From contig NZ_JAMBNX010000007.1 in the NCBI RefSeq assembly GCF_023715325.1, forward strand, positions 1 through 64,000: a DNA stretch of 64,000 nt, written 5' to 3'. The translations under genes were made by a program, and so were the position numbers. This stretch comes from Agromyces mediolanus (GTDB lineage Bacteria; Actinomycetota; Actinomycetes; Actinomycetales; Microbacteriaceae). This document shows positions 44,284-53,166 of this stretch, piece after piece. The notes beneath the pieces were generated by a model. The model was not told where the DNA came from and searched no databases. It saw only the letters and a program-made list of their open reading frames with translations. Each line of letters begins with the position of its first letter. The first letter of the stretch is position 1.

Positions 44284-45354
44284 TCAGCTCGACGTGGCGA
44301 CGCGTTCGAGGCGCGCCACCCCGATCTTCGCATCCGCCATCCCGTAGAACACGAACGGCGTTCCGTCGATCTCCTCGATCGCGGTGGGGAACACGACGTT
44401 CGGCACGGTGCCGGCTCGCTCGTCGTCGGTCTCCGCGGTCATGAGCGGCGTCGACGTACGGCGGAGCACCCGCCACGGCTCGTCGGCGTCGAGGATCATC
44501 GCGCCCGCCGCGTAGTTGACGTTCTGCTGCGGCGCGATCGATCGCTCGATGCGCCCGGTGACGCCGTGATGGATGAGCAGCCAGCCCTCCGGCACCCGGT
44601 ACGGGGCGGGTCCCGATCCGATCTTGAGCGCTTCGAAGTCGAACTCGGGGCCGGCGAGAAAGCGATTGTGCTGCCATCGGGTGAGCGCGCGCACGTCGTG
44701 CTGCACGTCCGCGAGGGGGACGAACCCGATCCAGATGCTGGGGCGTTCGTCGGGCAGCCAGCCGGGCAACGGCGGGCGTTCGCCGGGACGGATGTCGCTG
44801 AGGTCCCACGCCGGGCGATGCAGGACCGCGAGGCTCACGACGCCGTTCGGGTCGTGCACGGGGGTCGGGAAGAAGACCGTGTCCTTGTTGTGGAACAGGC
44901 CCAGGTCGACGTCGAGTCCGTCGTCGAAGTCGAACGTCACGGGCCCGAGCCGCGTCCAGTCGCGGAGATCCTCCGACACGGCGATCGCCGTGTACGGCCC
45001 GAGCGGCCCGAACGCCACGTACGTCATGACATGCAGGCGGATCGCCTCGATGCGGGTGACGCGCGGGTCTTCGACGCCCGCGTTCTGAGCGCCGCGCTCC
45101 CAGGTCCGCTCGGGACGGAGCACGACGCCCTCGCGTTCGACCGCCACCGGGACGCCGGCCTCGACGACGACCCGGGCGAGGCCGATGCTCGACACGTTGC
45201 CCTCGGCGACGAGCCGCGGCAGGAGATAGACCGACCCGTCCGCTGCTGTCCCGCTGCCGGGGTTCAGCACCCCTTCGACCTCGCCGCGGTCGCCGGGCAC
45301 GGGCGACATCACGACGCCGAGCCTGGTCAGTCGGTACGGAAACGAATCAGTCAT
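44284..45354 (-). CDS. GH130-like mannoside phosphorylase/hydrolase (second copy)
   Basis: A 356-residue five-bladed beta-propeller of the DUF377/GH130 type. Landmarks are GVLNPGSGTAADGSVYLLPR, AGVEDPRVTRI, DLGLFHNKDTVFFP and LLIHHGVTG. GH130 members phosphorolyse or hydrolyse beta-mannosides, releasing mannose 1-phosphate or mannose. The start ATG 45354 overlaps the preceding gene's stop by 4 bp and has GGAGGA upstream; the longer upstream open frame overlaps the other GH gene and is rejected. It differs strongly from its neighbour, suggesting a different linkage. Confidence 0.82.
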   Translation of the reverse strand: MTDSFPYRLTRLGVVMSPVPGDRGEVEGVLNPGSGTAADGSVYLLPRLVAEGNVSSIGLARVVVEAGVPVAVEREGVVLRPERTWERGAQNAGVEDPRVTRIEAIRLHVMTYVAFGPLGPYTAIAVSEDLRDWTRLGPVTFDFDDGLDVDLGLFHNKDTVFFPTPVHDPNGVVSLAVLHRPAWDLSDIRPGERPPLPGWLPDERPSIWIGFVPLADVQHDVRALTRWQHNRFLAGPEFDFEALKIGSGPAPYRVPEGWLLIHHGVTGRIERSIAPQQNVNYAAGAMILDADEPWRVLRRTSTPLMTAETDDERAGTVPNVVFPTAIEEIDGTPFVFYGMADAKIGVARLERVATSS

Positions 45355-46511
45355 GCGGGGTTCCTCCAGGTGGATGCGTCCTCGGCTGCCTCGGACGGCG
45401 CGGACGGCTCGGATGGCTCGGACGGCGCGGATGGCTCGGACGGCGCGGATGGCTCGGACGGCTCTTGGGCGGTGCGGTAGAGGTACAGCTCGCGGCTGCC
45501 GGTGGGCGCATCCCAGCCCTGGGCGAACGTCCAGGCATCGCGCCAGCGGCGAAGGCCGCCCCAGGCGAGCGAGCCGCCGCGGTGGAGCTCGCGTTGCACG
45601 AACGGCTCCGCGAGCTCGTATCGCGCCTGGCCGGCCGCGAAGCCGTCGGAGTGGTCGCGATAGAAGAAGTCGAGCACCACGTTCGCTCCGTCGACGACGG
45701 CGCAGGCGACTTCGTGGAGGGCGCCGAGCTCGGAGATGTCGAGGTAGTCGACCGCCTCGAACCGCCAGTTGACCATGTCGGTGGAGCGGCCGAGCGTCAG
45801 CTGGTCGCCGCAGCCCTCCGACAGGTACATCACGTACTCGCCATGGATTCGGGCGGCGTTTCCCTGCGCATCGGTCGGGATCACCGCCCCCTTGGCCCAC
45901 AGCTTCGACACCTCGTGCGGGACGACGAGCCCCAGCTTCTCCCAGTTGACGAGATCGTCGGAGACGGCGAGGTTGATGTCGCACCCCACCTCGCCCGCCG
46001 ACGCCGGCACGCCGTACGCGGCCGCTTCCTCGGTGCCGGCGAGCGGCCAGATGCCGTTGTAGAAGAGGAAGTACCGGCCCTCGGCCGCGTACACCTTCGG
46101 GTCCTCGCAGCCGTACAGCTCGTTGTCCTGGGTCGGATAGACGATGGGGTTCCGCTCGTCGTCGCGCCAGCGCCCGGTGGCCCCGTCGAGCACGGCATGC
46201 CCGATGCGGCTCGCGAGCGACTCCTTCCGTGGTGACGCCCGATAGAAGAGGTGAAGGTCGTCGCCGCGCTGGATCAGTGACGGGTTGAAGAGCGAGGAGC
46301 TCTCCCAGCCGACGCCGGTGGGATCGGGCCACTGCCGATCGAGTCGGAACGTCTGGGCGTCGTCGCGCGCGAAGGGTCCGATCGCCCAGTCCGAGTCCTC
46401 CGGGTATGCGGCGGAGAAGTCGTCGGTGGAGATGACGTCCGTCAACGCGTTCGTGTGCTGGAGCGCGGAGCGGAACGAGCGGTCGAGCGCTTCGCGTGAG
46501 AGTTTCTGCAT
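45351..46511 (-). CDS. GH130-like glycosidase (first copy) with SEPSAP tail
   Basis: A 386-residue beta-propeller enzyme with SLFNPSLIQRGDDLHLFYRAS, LYGCEDPKVYAAEGRYFLFYNG and GALHEVACAVVDGANVVLDFFY, a pattern similar to GH130/GH43-like mannoside enzymes. The last 40 residues are an in-frame repeat of SEPSAP units (DNA 45389-45466), probably a flexible tail and prone to length change. It starts 7 nt after the permease stop. It is probably intracellular, as no signal peptide is present. Confidence 0.78.
   Translation of the reverse strand: MQKLSREALDRSFRSALQHTNALTDVISTDDFSAAYPEDSDWAIGPFARDDAQTFRLDRQWPDPTGVGWESSSLFNPSLIQRGDDLHLFYRASPRKESLASRIGHAVLDGATGRWRDDERNPIVYPTQDNELYGCEDPKVYAAEGRYFLFYNGIWPLAGTEEAAAYGVPASAGEVGCDINLAVSDDLVNWEKLGLVVPHEVSKLWAKGAVIPTDAQGNAARIHGEYVMYLSEGCGDQLTLGRSTDMVNWRFEAVDYLDISELGALHEVACAVVDGANVVLDFFYRDHSDGFAAGQARYELAEPFVQRELHRGGSLAWGGLRRWRDAWTFAQGWDAPTGSRELYLYRTAQEPSEPSAPSEPSAPSEPSEPSAPSEAAEDASTWRNPA
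45389..45466 (-). repeat. GGCTCGGA/GGCGCGGA minisatellite in the GH130-like gene
   Basis: Six-bp-based units (GGCTCGGATGGC, GGCTCGGACGGC, GCGGATGGCTCG) encode Ser-Glu-Pro-Ser-Ala-Pro repeats at the C-terminus. Confidence 0.85.
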
Positions 46512-46518
46512 GGGAGGG

Positions 46519-47400
46519 TTAGCCCTTCACTCCGGAACCGATGTCGGTCGAGATGAAATACCGCTGGAACACGATGAACAGCACGACCACGGGAGCCGCG
46601 AGGACGACGGCGCCGGCCAGCGTGGCGCCGAACGGGTTCGCCGTGGAGGCCGCGACATTGCTGATGTAGTTCGCGAGTGACACCGCGAGTGGCTGCATGC
46701 CCGCCTCCTTCGTGACGAGGAACGGCCAGAGATACGAGTTCCATGGCCCGATGAACGTGAGCAGGACGACCGTGACGAGGGCCGGACGGACCAGCGGGAC
46801 GGCGATCCGCCACAGGAGACCGATCTCGCCCGCGCCGTCGATGCGGGCGGCGTCGAACAGTTCACCAGGGATCTGCAGGAAGTACTGCCGGAAGATGATG
46901 ACGGCCGTGGCGTTGATCGCGAACGGGAGGATCATGCCGAGATACGTGTCGCCCAGACCGTAGCTCCGGGTGATGAGGACGTAGAGCGGGATCAGAAGCA
47001 GCTGGAACGGCACGATCTGGATGAGCAGCGTCAGCGCGAAGGTGGCGCCGCGTCCCGTCCATCGCATGATCGCGAGCGCATACCCGGCGAGCATGCCGAA
47101 CACCACCGTGCAGAGGAGCACGCCGCCGGTGAAGATGCCGGAGTTGACGAGGCCGCTCCACAGGTCGATGCGCGAGTCGATGGCGGCGTAGTTTCCCAAC
47201 GTCAGATTCGTCGGATCGGGAAACGCCCCGGCGATCGAGGTGTCGGGCTCGGCCTGCAACGACCCGATCAGCATGTAGTAGAAGGGGAACAGGAACGCGA
47301 TGGCCCCCAGGGCGAGCACGCTGCCGCGAACGACGGCCTGCGTCCGGGTCAATGAGACCGCGGTCGTCGAACGGCGCCTGCGTGGGACGGTGCGAGACAC
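46519..47400 (-). CDS. Carbohydrate ABC transporter permease (CUT1, MalG-like)
   Basis: A 293-residue inner-membrane permease with six spans and the EAA loop FDAARIDGAGEIGLLWRIAVPLVRP that contacts the ATPase. The start is GTG 47400, one base overlapping the stop of the upstream permease, with GGAGAG 5 nt before. No ATPase gene is in the operon, so a shared MsiK/UgpC-type ATPase encoded elsewhere is expected. Confidence 0.93.
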   Translation of the reverse strand: MSRTVPRRRRSTTAVSLTRTQAVVRGSVLALGAIAFLFPFYYMLIGSLQAEPDTSIAGAFPDPTNLTLGNYAAIDSRIDLWSGLVNSGIFTGGVLLCTVVFGMLAGYALAIMRWTGRGATFALTLLIQIVPFQLLLIPLYVLITRSYGLGDTYLGMILPFAINATAVIIFRQYFLQIPGELFDAARIDGAGEIGLLWRIAVPLVRPALVTVVLLTFIGPWNSYLWPFLVTKEAGMQPLAVSLANYISNVAASTANPFGATLAGAVVLAAPVVVLFIVFQRYFISTDIGSGVKG

Positions 47401-48371
47401 TATCTCTCCTTTCCGCCGGCGAAGCGGTACTGCAGGAAGGCGATGAGGAGGACGGCGATCACGAGCACGATGCCGATCGCGGAGGCGTACCCGGGGTGGC
47501 CCTGCTCGATGCCCTCCTGGTACATCACGAGTACGGGGGAGGCTGAGGCGCCGTTCGGGCCGCCCCCACTGGTGAGGAGATACGGCTCGGTGAACAGGTT
47601 CGCCCCGGTGATCGTCGAGAGCAGCAGCACCAGGACCGTCGCCGGGCGTACGCCGGGAACCGTGACGGTGAAGAACGACCGGACCTTGCCCGCGCCATCC
47701 ATCGCCGCCGCTTCGTAGAGATCCTTCGGCACGTTCTGCAGCGCGGCGAGGTACAGCAGGATGTAGAAGCCCAGTTCCTTCCAGGTGACGAAGAAGGCGA
47801 TCGTGGGCATCGCGAGCGAGGCGTTCGAGAGCCACGACGGTTCCGGGGCGAGCGGACCGAGAATCTGGTTCACGAGACCGTTGCCGCTGAACAGGAACAA
47901 CCACACCCCGACGACGGCGACGCTCGCCGTGACGTACGGGACGTAGTAGCTCACCCGGAGGAACGTGCGGAAACGGACGACGGAGTTCAACGCCGCGGCG
48001 AGGACGAGCGAGAGCACGACGGTCAGCGGAACGTTGATGAGGACGAAGATCGCGATGTTCCCGAGGGATTGGAGCACCTTCGGGTCGGTGAAGACCCGGA
48101 CGTAGTTGTCGAAGCCGACGAAGGGCTGATCGACCACCACCCCCGGGGCGGTGAAGAAGTAGTCGTGGAAGGAGATGTAGATCGCGAACCCGAGCGGGTA
48201 CGCGAAGATCGCGGCGATGAACACGAGGAACGGTGCGCTGAACAGCCAGCCGAGGGGATGCGGACCGAGCACCTTCCGCAAGCGTCGCCGCCGCGTGCCG
48301 TGAGCGTCCGGCTGGGCGGGCCGCCGGGTCGCCCCGGCGGCCGCCGCAGCGTGGATCGAACTGCTCGACAT
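47400..48371 (-). CDS. Carbohydrate ABC transporter permease (CUT1, MalF-like)
   Basis: A 323-residue permease with a cytoplasmic basic N-terminus (GTRRRRLRKVLG), six spans and the EAA loop YEAAAMDGAGKVRSFFTVTVPG. ATG 48371 is 2 nt from the SBP stop and has AGGAAG upstream. It forms the membrane channel with the neighbouring MalG-like subunit. Confidence 0.93.
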   Translation of the reverse strand: MSSSSIHAAAAAGATRRPAQPDAHGTRRRRLRKVLGPHPLGWLFSAPFLVFIAAIFAYPLGFAIYISFHDYFFTAPGVVVDQPFVGFDNYVRVFTDPKVLQSLGNIAIFVLINVPLTVVLSLVLAAALNSVVRFRTFLRVSYYVPYVTASVAVVGVWLFLFSGNGLVNQILGPLAPEPSWLSNASLAMPTIAFFVTWKELGFYILLYLAALQNVPKDLYEAAAMDGAGKVRSFFTVTVPGVRPATVLVLLLSTITGANLFTEPYLLTSGGGPNGASASPVLVMYQEGIEQGHPGYASAIGIVLVIAVLLIAFLQYRFAGGKER

Positions 48372-48373
48372 GA

Positions 48374-49663
48374 TTACTTCCTGGTCCACTCCGCCGTGAG
48401 GTCGTCGGCGGCCTGCGAGAGCTCGGCCTGGAGGTCGCCCTCGCCGCTGATCACTGCCTTCGTGTAGAAGTCTCGGAGCGTCTGGAGCGTCGCGATCGTG
48501 TTGGGACCCGTCGGGTCGTCCACGGTGCGCTCCGACTGGCTCGCGAATGCGACGTACGCCGGGTGCTCCTCGAAGTAGGACGCGTACTCCGTCGAGAGCC
48601 CTGCCCGGATGGGCATCTGACCGGTCGCCTCGAGCAGCTTGCCGTCCTGCTCGACGCTCGTCGCGAACTTCAGGAAGTCCCACGCCGTTCCCTGGTTCTT
48701 GCACGAGGTGTACATGCCGACGCTCTTCGCGTCGGGGAAGGTGTACGTCTGTTCCGGCGCCGTGCCGTCCTTCGTGGGAACGGGGACCGAGCCCCAGTTC
48801 ACCTTGCCCTCGTACACCGGGATCGCCCACGGTCCGACGATCGCCATCGCCGACTGCCCGTTCGCGAAGGAGTCCGCCTGCGCGGGCTCCTTCCCGGCGA
48901 GATCCTCCGCGTAGATCGTCCGCCAGAACTCGGCGACATCGAGGCCGGCCTGGCTGTCGATCGTGGCGACCTCGTCCTCGATGATGGAGGTGCCCGTCTC
49001 CGCCGCGTAGAGCGGCAGGAAGTCGAAGTTCGGTTGGAAGAACTCGCTCGTCGGCGACGGGTAGATCGCGTAGGGCGCGACCCCGCTGCTCACGATGGCT
49101 CGTGCGCTGTCGAGGAACTCGTCGTACGTCGAGAGGTTCGGGTTCTCGGGGTCGAGGCCGGCCTTCGCGAACAGGTCCTTGTTGTAGAAGATCATGACGG
49201 GGTTGGACTTCCACGGCAGCTGGTAGAAGTCACCGTCCGCGGATCGGTACTGATCCGCGGATGCCGCGCCGCTCCGGGCCTCGATGTACGAGTCTCCGTC
49301 GGGGAACGACGAGAGGTCGACCAGCCCGCCCTGCTTCTGGAACTGGCCGGTCGCGGCAGGGAGGTTGTTGAAGACGAGGCACGGGGTGGTTCCGGCGACG
49401 ATCGCCGCGCCGATCACCTCGACGCCGCTCTTGCCGGCCGGAATCTCCTGGCCCTTCACCTGCTCGTCGGGGTGCTCCGCATTCCAGGCGTCGACCGTCG
49501 CTTGTCCCCACTGGACTTCCTGAGCGTTGTTCGAATACCAGATCGTGATGGGGCCCCGAGCTTCCTCGCTCGCAGCGCCGGTGTCGCCACTCGAGCAAGC
49601 GGTGAGGGCGAGACTCGCGATGCCGATCGCGGAGATGCCGATCGCGAAATGCTTCTTCTTCAT
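48374..49663 (-). CDS. Sugar ABC transporter substrate-binding lipoprotein
   Basis: A 429-residue family 1 solute-binding protein. The lipobox LTAC has its Cys at residue 23 after a basic, hydrophobic leader; the mature protein is rich in Trp and Tyr for sugar stacking (WYSNNAQEVQWGQ, LPWKSNPVMIFYNKDLF). A perfect AAAGGAGGAG precedes the ATG at 49663. It delivers oligosaccharide to the two permeases; a mannoside ligand is inferred from the GH130 and manA neighbours. Confidence 0.93.
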   Translation of the reverse strand: MKKKHFAIGISAIGIASLALTACSSGDTGAASEEARGPITIWYSNNAQEVQWGQATVDAWNAEHPDEQVKGQEIPAGKSGVEVIGAAIVAGTTPCLVFNNLPAATGQFQKQGGLVDLSSFPDGDSYIEARSGAASADQYRSADGDFYQLPWKSNPVMIFYNKDLFAKAGLDPENPNLSTYDEFLDSARAIVSSGVAPYAIYPSPTSEFFQPNFDFLPLYAAETGTSIIEDEVATIDSQAGLDVAEFWRTIYAEDLAGKEPAQADSFANGQSAMAIVGPWAIPVYEGKVNWGSVPVPTKDGTAPEQTYTFPDAKSVGMYTSCKNQGTAWDFLKFATSVEQDGKLLEATGQMPIRAGLSTEYASYFEEHPAYVAFASQSERTVDDPTGPNTIATLQTLRDFYTKAVISGEGDLQAELSQAADDLTAEWTRK

Positions 49664-49741
49664 GTGTTCTCCTCCTTTGGAGAGTTTTCGGGCGCGTTCG
49701 TACGGGGGATGCGGCTCGATGGGGAGTTTCGGGCGACGCGG

Positions 49742-50752
49742 TTAGGCGGGCGCGCCCGTCGAGCCGCGAATGATGAGGTCCGCGCCCGGGAGCGCGGCGT
49801 CGGCGGCCTCGCCCTGCTCGATCAGCTCGAGCAGCACGGCCGCGGCCTGGCGGCCCCACCCGGCCGGGTCGTTGTTGAGGGTGGTCAGGGACGGATAGGT
49901 GTACCGGCCGATGTCGGATCCGTCCATGCCGGCGACCGAGAGGTCTGCCGGGAGGTTCAGGCCGCGCTCGTGGGCGACCGCGATTCCGGCGATCGCCATC
50001 GGGTCGTTCGCATAGACGATCGCCGTCGGGCGGTGATCCCCGTCGAGCAGTTCGACGGTGGCTTGGGCTCCCCGCTCGGGCGAGAAGTCGGCTTCCGCGA
50101 TCAGCGCCTCGAGGCCCAGCGCGCGGCAGTGCGTGAGGAAATGATCCCGCCGCCTGGATGCGTGCTGCATCTGCAGGTCTCCCGTGACGTGGGCGATACG
50201 GCGGTGGCCGAGCTCGGCAAGATGCGCGAGCAGGGACTCGACGCCTCGTGCGTAGTCGCGGCTCACCACGGGGAACGGGATGTTCTCGGCGGGATCGCCG
50301 AGGATGACCGCGGGCGTGTCCAACTCGCGGAGGAGTGCGACGCGGTGATCGTCGGTCAGGAAGTCGGTGAGCAGGAACCCATCGACTCGACGGTCCTTGC
50401 TCAGGCGGCGGTAGGTCTCAGCCTCCGTGTCCGCATCGGTGACCACGCTGAGTACGAGAACCCGGTTGTCCTGTGACAGGGCTTCCTCGACGCCGGCGAT
50501 GAAGGAGGCGAAGAACGGGTCGACCTCGACGGTGTGGCGCTCCCGGTGGACGACGAGCCCGAGCGCGAACGCCCGACCGGCCGACAATCCCCGGGCCGCG
50601 GGGTTCGGCCGCCAGTCCATGTCCTCGGCGATCCGTTGGATCCGCGTACGCGTCTCCGCGCTCACGCCCGGGCGGTCGTTGAGCGCGAGCGACACCAGTC
50701 CCTTGCTGACGCCGGCCCGACGTGCAACGTCGGCGATCGTGGCTCGTGCCAT
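49742..50752 (-). CDS. LacI family transcriptional regulator
   Basis: A 336-residue repressor with helix-turn-helix ATIADVARRAGVSKGLVSLALNDRPGV and hinge RPNPAARGLS, then a periplasmic-binding-protein-like sensor domain. It is the first gene of the transporter operon, 78 bp from the SBP start, and carries AACCGGTT palindromes upstream. It probably represses itself, the operon and the ROK kinase; the inducer may be mannose or a mannoside. Confidence 0.93.
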   Translation of the reverse strand: MARATIADVARRAGVSKGLVSLALNDRPGVSAETRTRIQRIAEDMDWRPNPAARGLSAGRAFALGLVVHRERHTVEVDPFFASFIAGVEEALSQDNRVLVLSVVTDADTEAETYRRLSKDRRVDGFLLTDFLTDDHRVALLRELDTPAVILGDPAENIPFPVVSRDYARGVESLLAHLAELGHRRIAHVTGDLQMQHASRRRDHFLTHCRALGLEALIAEADFSPERGAQATVELLDGDHRPTAIVYANDPMAIAGIAVAHERGLNLPADLSVAGMDGSDIGRYTYPSLTTLNNDPAGWGRQAAAVLLELIEQGEAADAALPGADLIIRGSTGAPA

Positions 50753-50770
50753 CTCGGACCCTCGGATCTA

Positions 50771-50778
50771 AATCGGTT
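50771..50778. promoter_or_regulatory. Degenerate LacI operator
   Basis: AATCGGTT, one mismatch from AACCGGTT, 19 bp upstream of the lacI start. Confidence 0.5.
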
Positions 50779-50801
50779 CAAATGGTTGTGGACGATAGTA
50801 G

Positions 50802-50809
50802 AACCGGTT
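50802..50809. promoter_or_regulatory. LacI-type operator upstream of the regulator
   Basis: AACCGGTT within GAACCGGTTT; the same core occurs before the ROK gene. Confidence 0.65.
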
Positions 50810-50866
50810 TAGAGAGTTTGTAAAGCCCGAGGTGATCGGCTGGCGCTCGCGGAGTCCGACCGGACC

Positions 50867-51784
50867 TCAGCGCAGCGATCTCAACGCGAGCGCGGCGGCA
50901 CCGATCAGGGGGCCCTGCACGGCGATCTCGGACTTGACGATCCGGGTCCCGCGAAGATGCGGCAACGGGACGACGGCGCGGAACGCCTCGGCCACGTCGT
51001 CCACATAGTGCGGCGTGACCTTCGAGAAGCCGCCGGCGATCACCACGACATCGAGGTCCAGGAGAGCGGCAGCCGACGCGATGGCCGAACCGACGACTCG
51101 GGCCGACCTCGTCACGGCTTCCACGGCTGCGGTGTCGCCGTTCGCATACGCCGCGGCGAGTTCCTCGCCCGTCGTGCCCGACCATCCCAGCTCCCGTGCG
51201 AATGCGACGGTGCCCGGGCCCGAGGCCAGTTCCTCGAGCATCCTCACCTGCCCCGAGCGCTCGGTGACGAGCATTTGACCGATGTGCCCCGCATTGCCGG
51301 TCCCGCCGGCGACGACGTCGCCATCGACCACGAGGCCTCCGCCGATGCCCGTCGAGATGACCATCGCGAGCGAGCTCTTCGCCTCACGGGTGGCACCCAC
51401 CCACGACTCAGCCAGGGCGATGCACTGTCCGTCGAGTGCCAGTCGGACGGGTGCCAGGGCGATCGCTCGGAGCAGCCCGACCACGTCGAGCCCGTTCGCC
51501 GCCGGCATGTTCACGGGGTGGATCGTGCCCGTCGCCACATCGAGCGGACCGGCGGACCCGACGCCGACGGCGGCGACGACGACGCCTGGGGGAGCGGCGT
51601 CCAATGCCCGCGTCGCCACGTCACGGATGGCGTGCGGCAGCGTGGTCGTGTCGCTCGTTCGCCCAGTCGGGCGCCGGTACACCTCGCCACGGACCCTGGC
51701 GAAGCCGTCGACGAGCGCGGCTTCCACTTTGGTGCCGCCGATATCGACGGCGAGCACAACTTGTTCGGCGACCGGTGTCGTCAT
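50867..51784 (-). CDS. ROK family sugar kinase without the zinc motif
   Basis: A 305-residue ASKHA kinase. The phosphate-1 motif DIGGTK lies at residues 14-19, the sugar/catalytic region ALDGQCIALAESW replaces the usual NDAN, and STGIGGGLVVDG follows. The ROK signature begins with GHIGQM but lacks the CxCGxxGCxE zinc site (VTERSGQVRMLEELASG instead). It is likely to phosphorylate mannose or another hexose released by the GH130-like enzymes, feeding ManA. It is transcribed from its own promoter with a LacI operator. Confidence 0.87.
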   Translation of the reverse strand: MTTPVAEQVVLAVDIGGTKVEAALVDGFARVRGEVYRRPTGRTSDTTTLPHAIRDVATRALDAAPPGVVVAAVGVGSAGPLDVATGTIHPVNMPAANGLDVVGLLRAIALAPVRLALDGQCIALAESWVGATREAKSSLAMVISTGIGGGLVVDGDVVAGGTGNAGHIGQMLVTERSGQVRMLEELASGPGTVAFARELGWSGTTGEELAAAYANGDTAAVEAVTRSARVVGSAIASAAALLDLDVVVIAGGFSKVTPHYVDDVAEAFRAVVPLPHLRGTRIVKSEIAVQGPLIGAAALALRSLR

Positions 51785-51820
51785 GATCGAACCTCACGAG
51801 TAGCAGTCTTCGGTGATTTG

Positions 51821-51828
51821 AACCGGTT
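51821..51828. promoter_or_regulatory. LacI-type operator upstream of the ROK kinase
   Basis: AACCGGTT in TTGAACCGGTTTATG, 37 bp before the ROK start. It shares the core at 50802. Confidence 0.65.
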
Positions 51829-51898
51829 TATGCTACACAGTTCGACGAGACTGCACCTGCCTGGGGCGGAATCGGCGCGGATCGTGCCGAGAAACGCC

Positions 51899-51927
51899 GA
51901 TGGCCCCGCCGGTTCGGCGGGGCCATC
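51899..51927. terminator. Terminator downstream of the gene at 51960
   Basis: A 12-bp perfect stem (GATGGCCCCGCC 51899-51910 with 51916-51927), loop GGTTC. It is placed to stop leftward transcription before the ROK promoter. Confidence 0.75.
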
Positions 51928-51959
51928 GTGCGGTTGCGCGTCGGAACGGACGCGGGGAA

Positions 51960-52469
51960 TCAGGATGCCGCGGGGCCCTCGGGCTCGTCGTCGGCGACCC
52001 ACAGCTCGTCGTCGGCGCGGAACGTCTGCCAGACGGCGTACGCGACCCCCGCCGCGACCACCACGCCGGCGCCGATCGCGAGGATCGTGCCGACGCCGGG
52101 GCCCTTCTTCTGCTCGACGAGTGCGGCACGCGGGGTGACGCGCTCGAGGGCACGGCGCACGCGGGTGTCGTTGGCGATGTCGCCGACCGAGAGCACCGAG
52201 CCGAGGAAGCCCCCGAGGGTGCGCTCGGCGGTGTCGCCGGCGCGCCTGGCGGCGACCCGCGCGGTGTCGAGTCCCGGACGGACATACGTCTGGTAGCCGT
52301 CTCTCACCCGCGGAACGACCTCTTCGCGCGTCAGGTTGCCGAGCTGGCGGCTGGCCTCACGGGCGACGGAATTCGCGTGCTCGAGCACGGCCTGCTGGTT
52401 CCCCCACAGTTCTTCCGCACTCCCCCGCAGCCGCTTGAGTTCCTTCCGGCGCTTGCGTGACAGGCTCAT
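51960..52469 (-). CDS. Small membrane protein, hypothetical
   Basis: A 169-residue protein with a basic N-terminus (MSLSRKRRKELKRLRG), an amphipathic helical region of ~100 residues, one membrane span near residues 128-148 (GVGTILAIGAGVVVAAGVAY), and an acidic C-terminal tail. This layout resembles actinobacterial DNA/membrane helper proteins, but I recognise no family. ATG 52469 has GGAGG 6 nt upstream. Confidence 0.75.
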   Translation of the reverse strand: MSLSRKRRKELKRLRGSAEELWGNQQAVLEHANSVAREASRQLGNLTREEVVPRVRDGYQTYVRPGLDTARVAARRAGDTAERTLGGFLGSVLSVGDIANDTRVRRALERVTPRAALVEQKKGPGVGTILAIGAGVVVAAGVAYAVWQTFRADDELWVADDEPEGPAAS

Positions 52470-52576
52470 GTCGACCTCCATCGTTGTGCAGCGAACTCCT
52501 CCATCTTGCCACCGAACCGCCTGGAAACGAGGTGGGAGTCGTCGGGGGTTGCCACCGGATGCCGCTTCGTGCATGA

Positions 52577-52582
52577 GAGAAT
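52577..52582 (+). promoter_or_regulatory. -10 box of the cyclophilin gene
   Basis: GAGAAT ends exactly 7 nt before ATG 52590, the same spacing as other leaderless starts here, and decides the start choice. Confidence 0.4.
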
Positions 52583-52589
52583 GGCCGAC

Positions 52590-53141
52590 ATGGCTGCTCT
52601 CCCCACCGCTGTTGCGACGATCACGACGAACCACGGCCCGATCGAGGTCGAGCTCTACGGCAACCACGCGCCGAAGACGGTGCGCAACTTCATCGGTCTC
52701 GCGACCGGGGAGCAGGAGTGGACGCACCCGGGTTCCGGTGAGAAGCAGACCGGCGTGCCCCTGTACGACGGCGTCGTGTTCCACCGCATCATCCCGGGCT
52801 TCATGATCCAGGGCGGCGACCCGCTCGGCCAGGGCATCGGCGGCCCCGGCTACCAGTTCGACGACGAGATCAACCCCGAGCTCGACTTCACCGAGCCCTA
52901 CGTCCTCGCCATGGCCAACGCCGGCCCCGACCGCATCACGGGTGGCGGCACCAACGGCTCGCAGTTCTTCATCACGGTCGGCCCGACCACCTGGCTGCAG
53001 GGCAAGCACACCATCTTCGGCAAGGTGACCGACGCCGCCAGCCAGGCCGTGGTCGACAAGCTCGCCGCGGTCCCGACCGACGGTCGCGACAAGCCGCTCG
53101 ACGACGTGGTGATCGAGTCGATCTCCGTCGAGCAGCGCTGA
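52590..53141 (+). CDS. ppiA: Cyclophilin-type peptidyl-prolyl cis-trans isomerase
   Basis: A 183-residue cytoplasmic cyclophilin. The active-site segment FHRIIPGFMIQGGDPLGQGIGGPGY, then NGSQFFITVGPTTWLQGKHTIFG, contain the catalytic Arg and substrate-contact residues. It accelerates proline isomerisation in folding proteins. It lacks a signal peptide. ATG 52590 is favoured by the -10 spacing; ATG 52581 would add three residues. Confidence 0.95.
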   Translation: MAALPTAVATITTNHGPIEVELYGNHAPKTVRNFIGLATGEQEWTHPGSGEKQTGVPLYDGVVFHRIIPGFMIQGGDPLGQGIGGPGYQFDDEINPELDFTEPYVLAMANAGPDRITGGGTNGSQFFITVGPTTWLQGKHTIFGKVTDAASQAVVDKLAAVPTDGRDKPLDDVVIESISVEQR

Positions 53142-53166
53142 CCCGCACGAGACGCTCGAGCATCGG

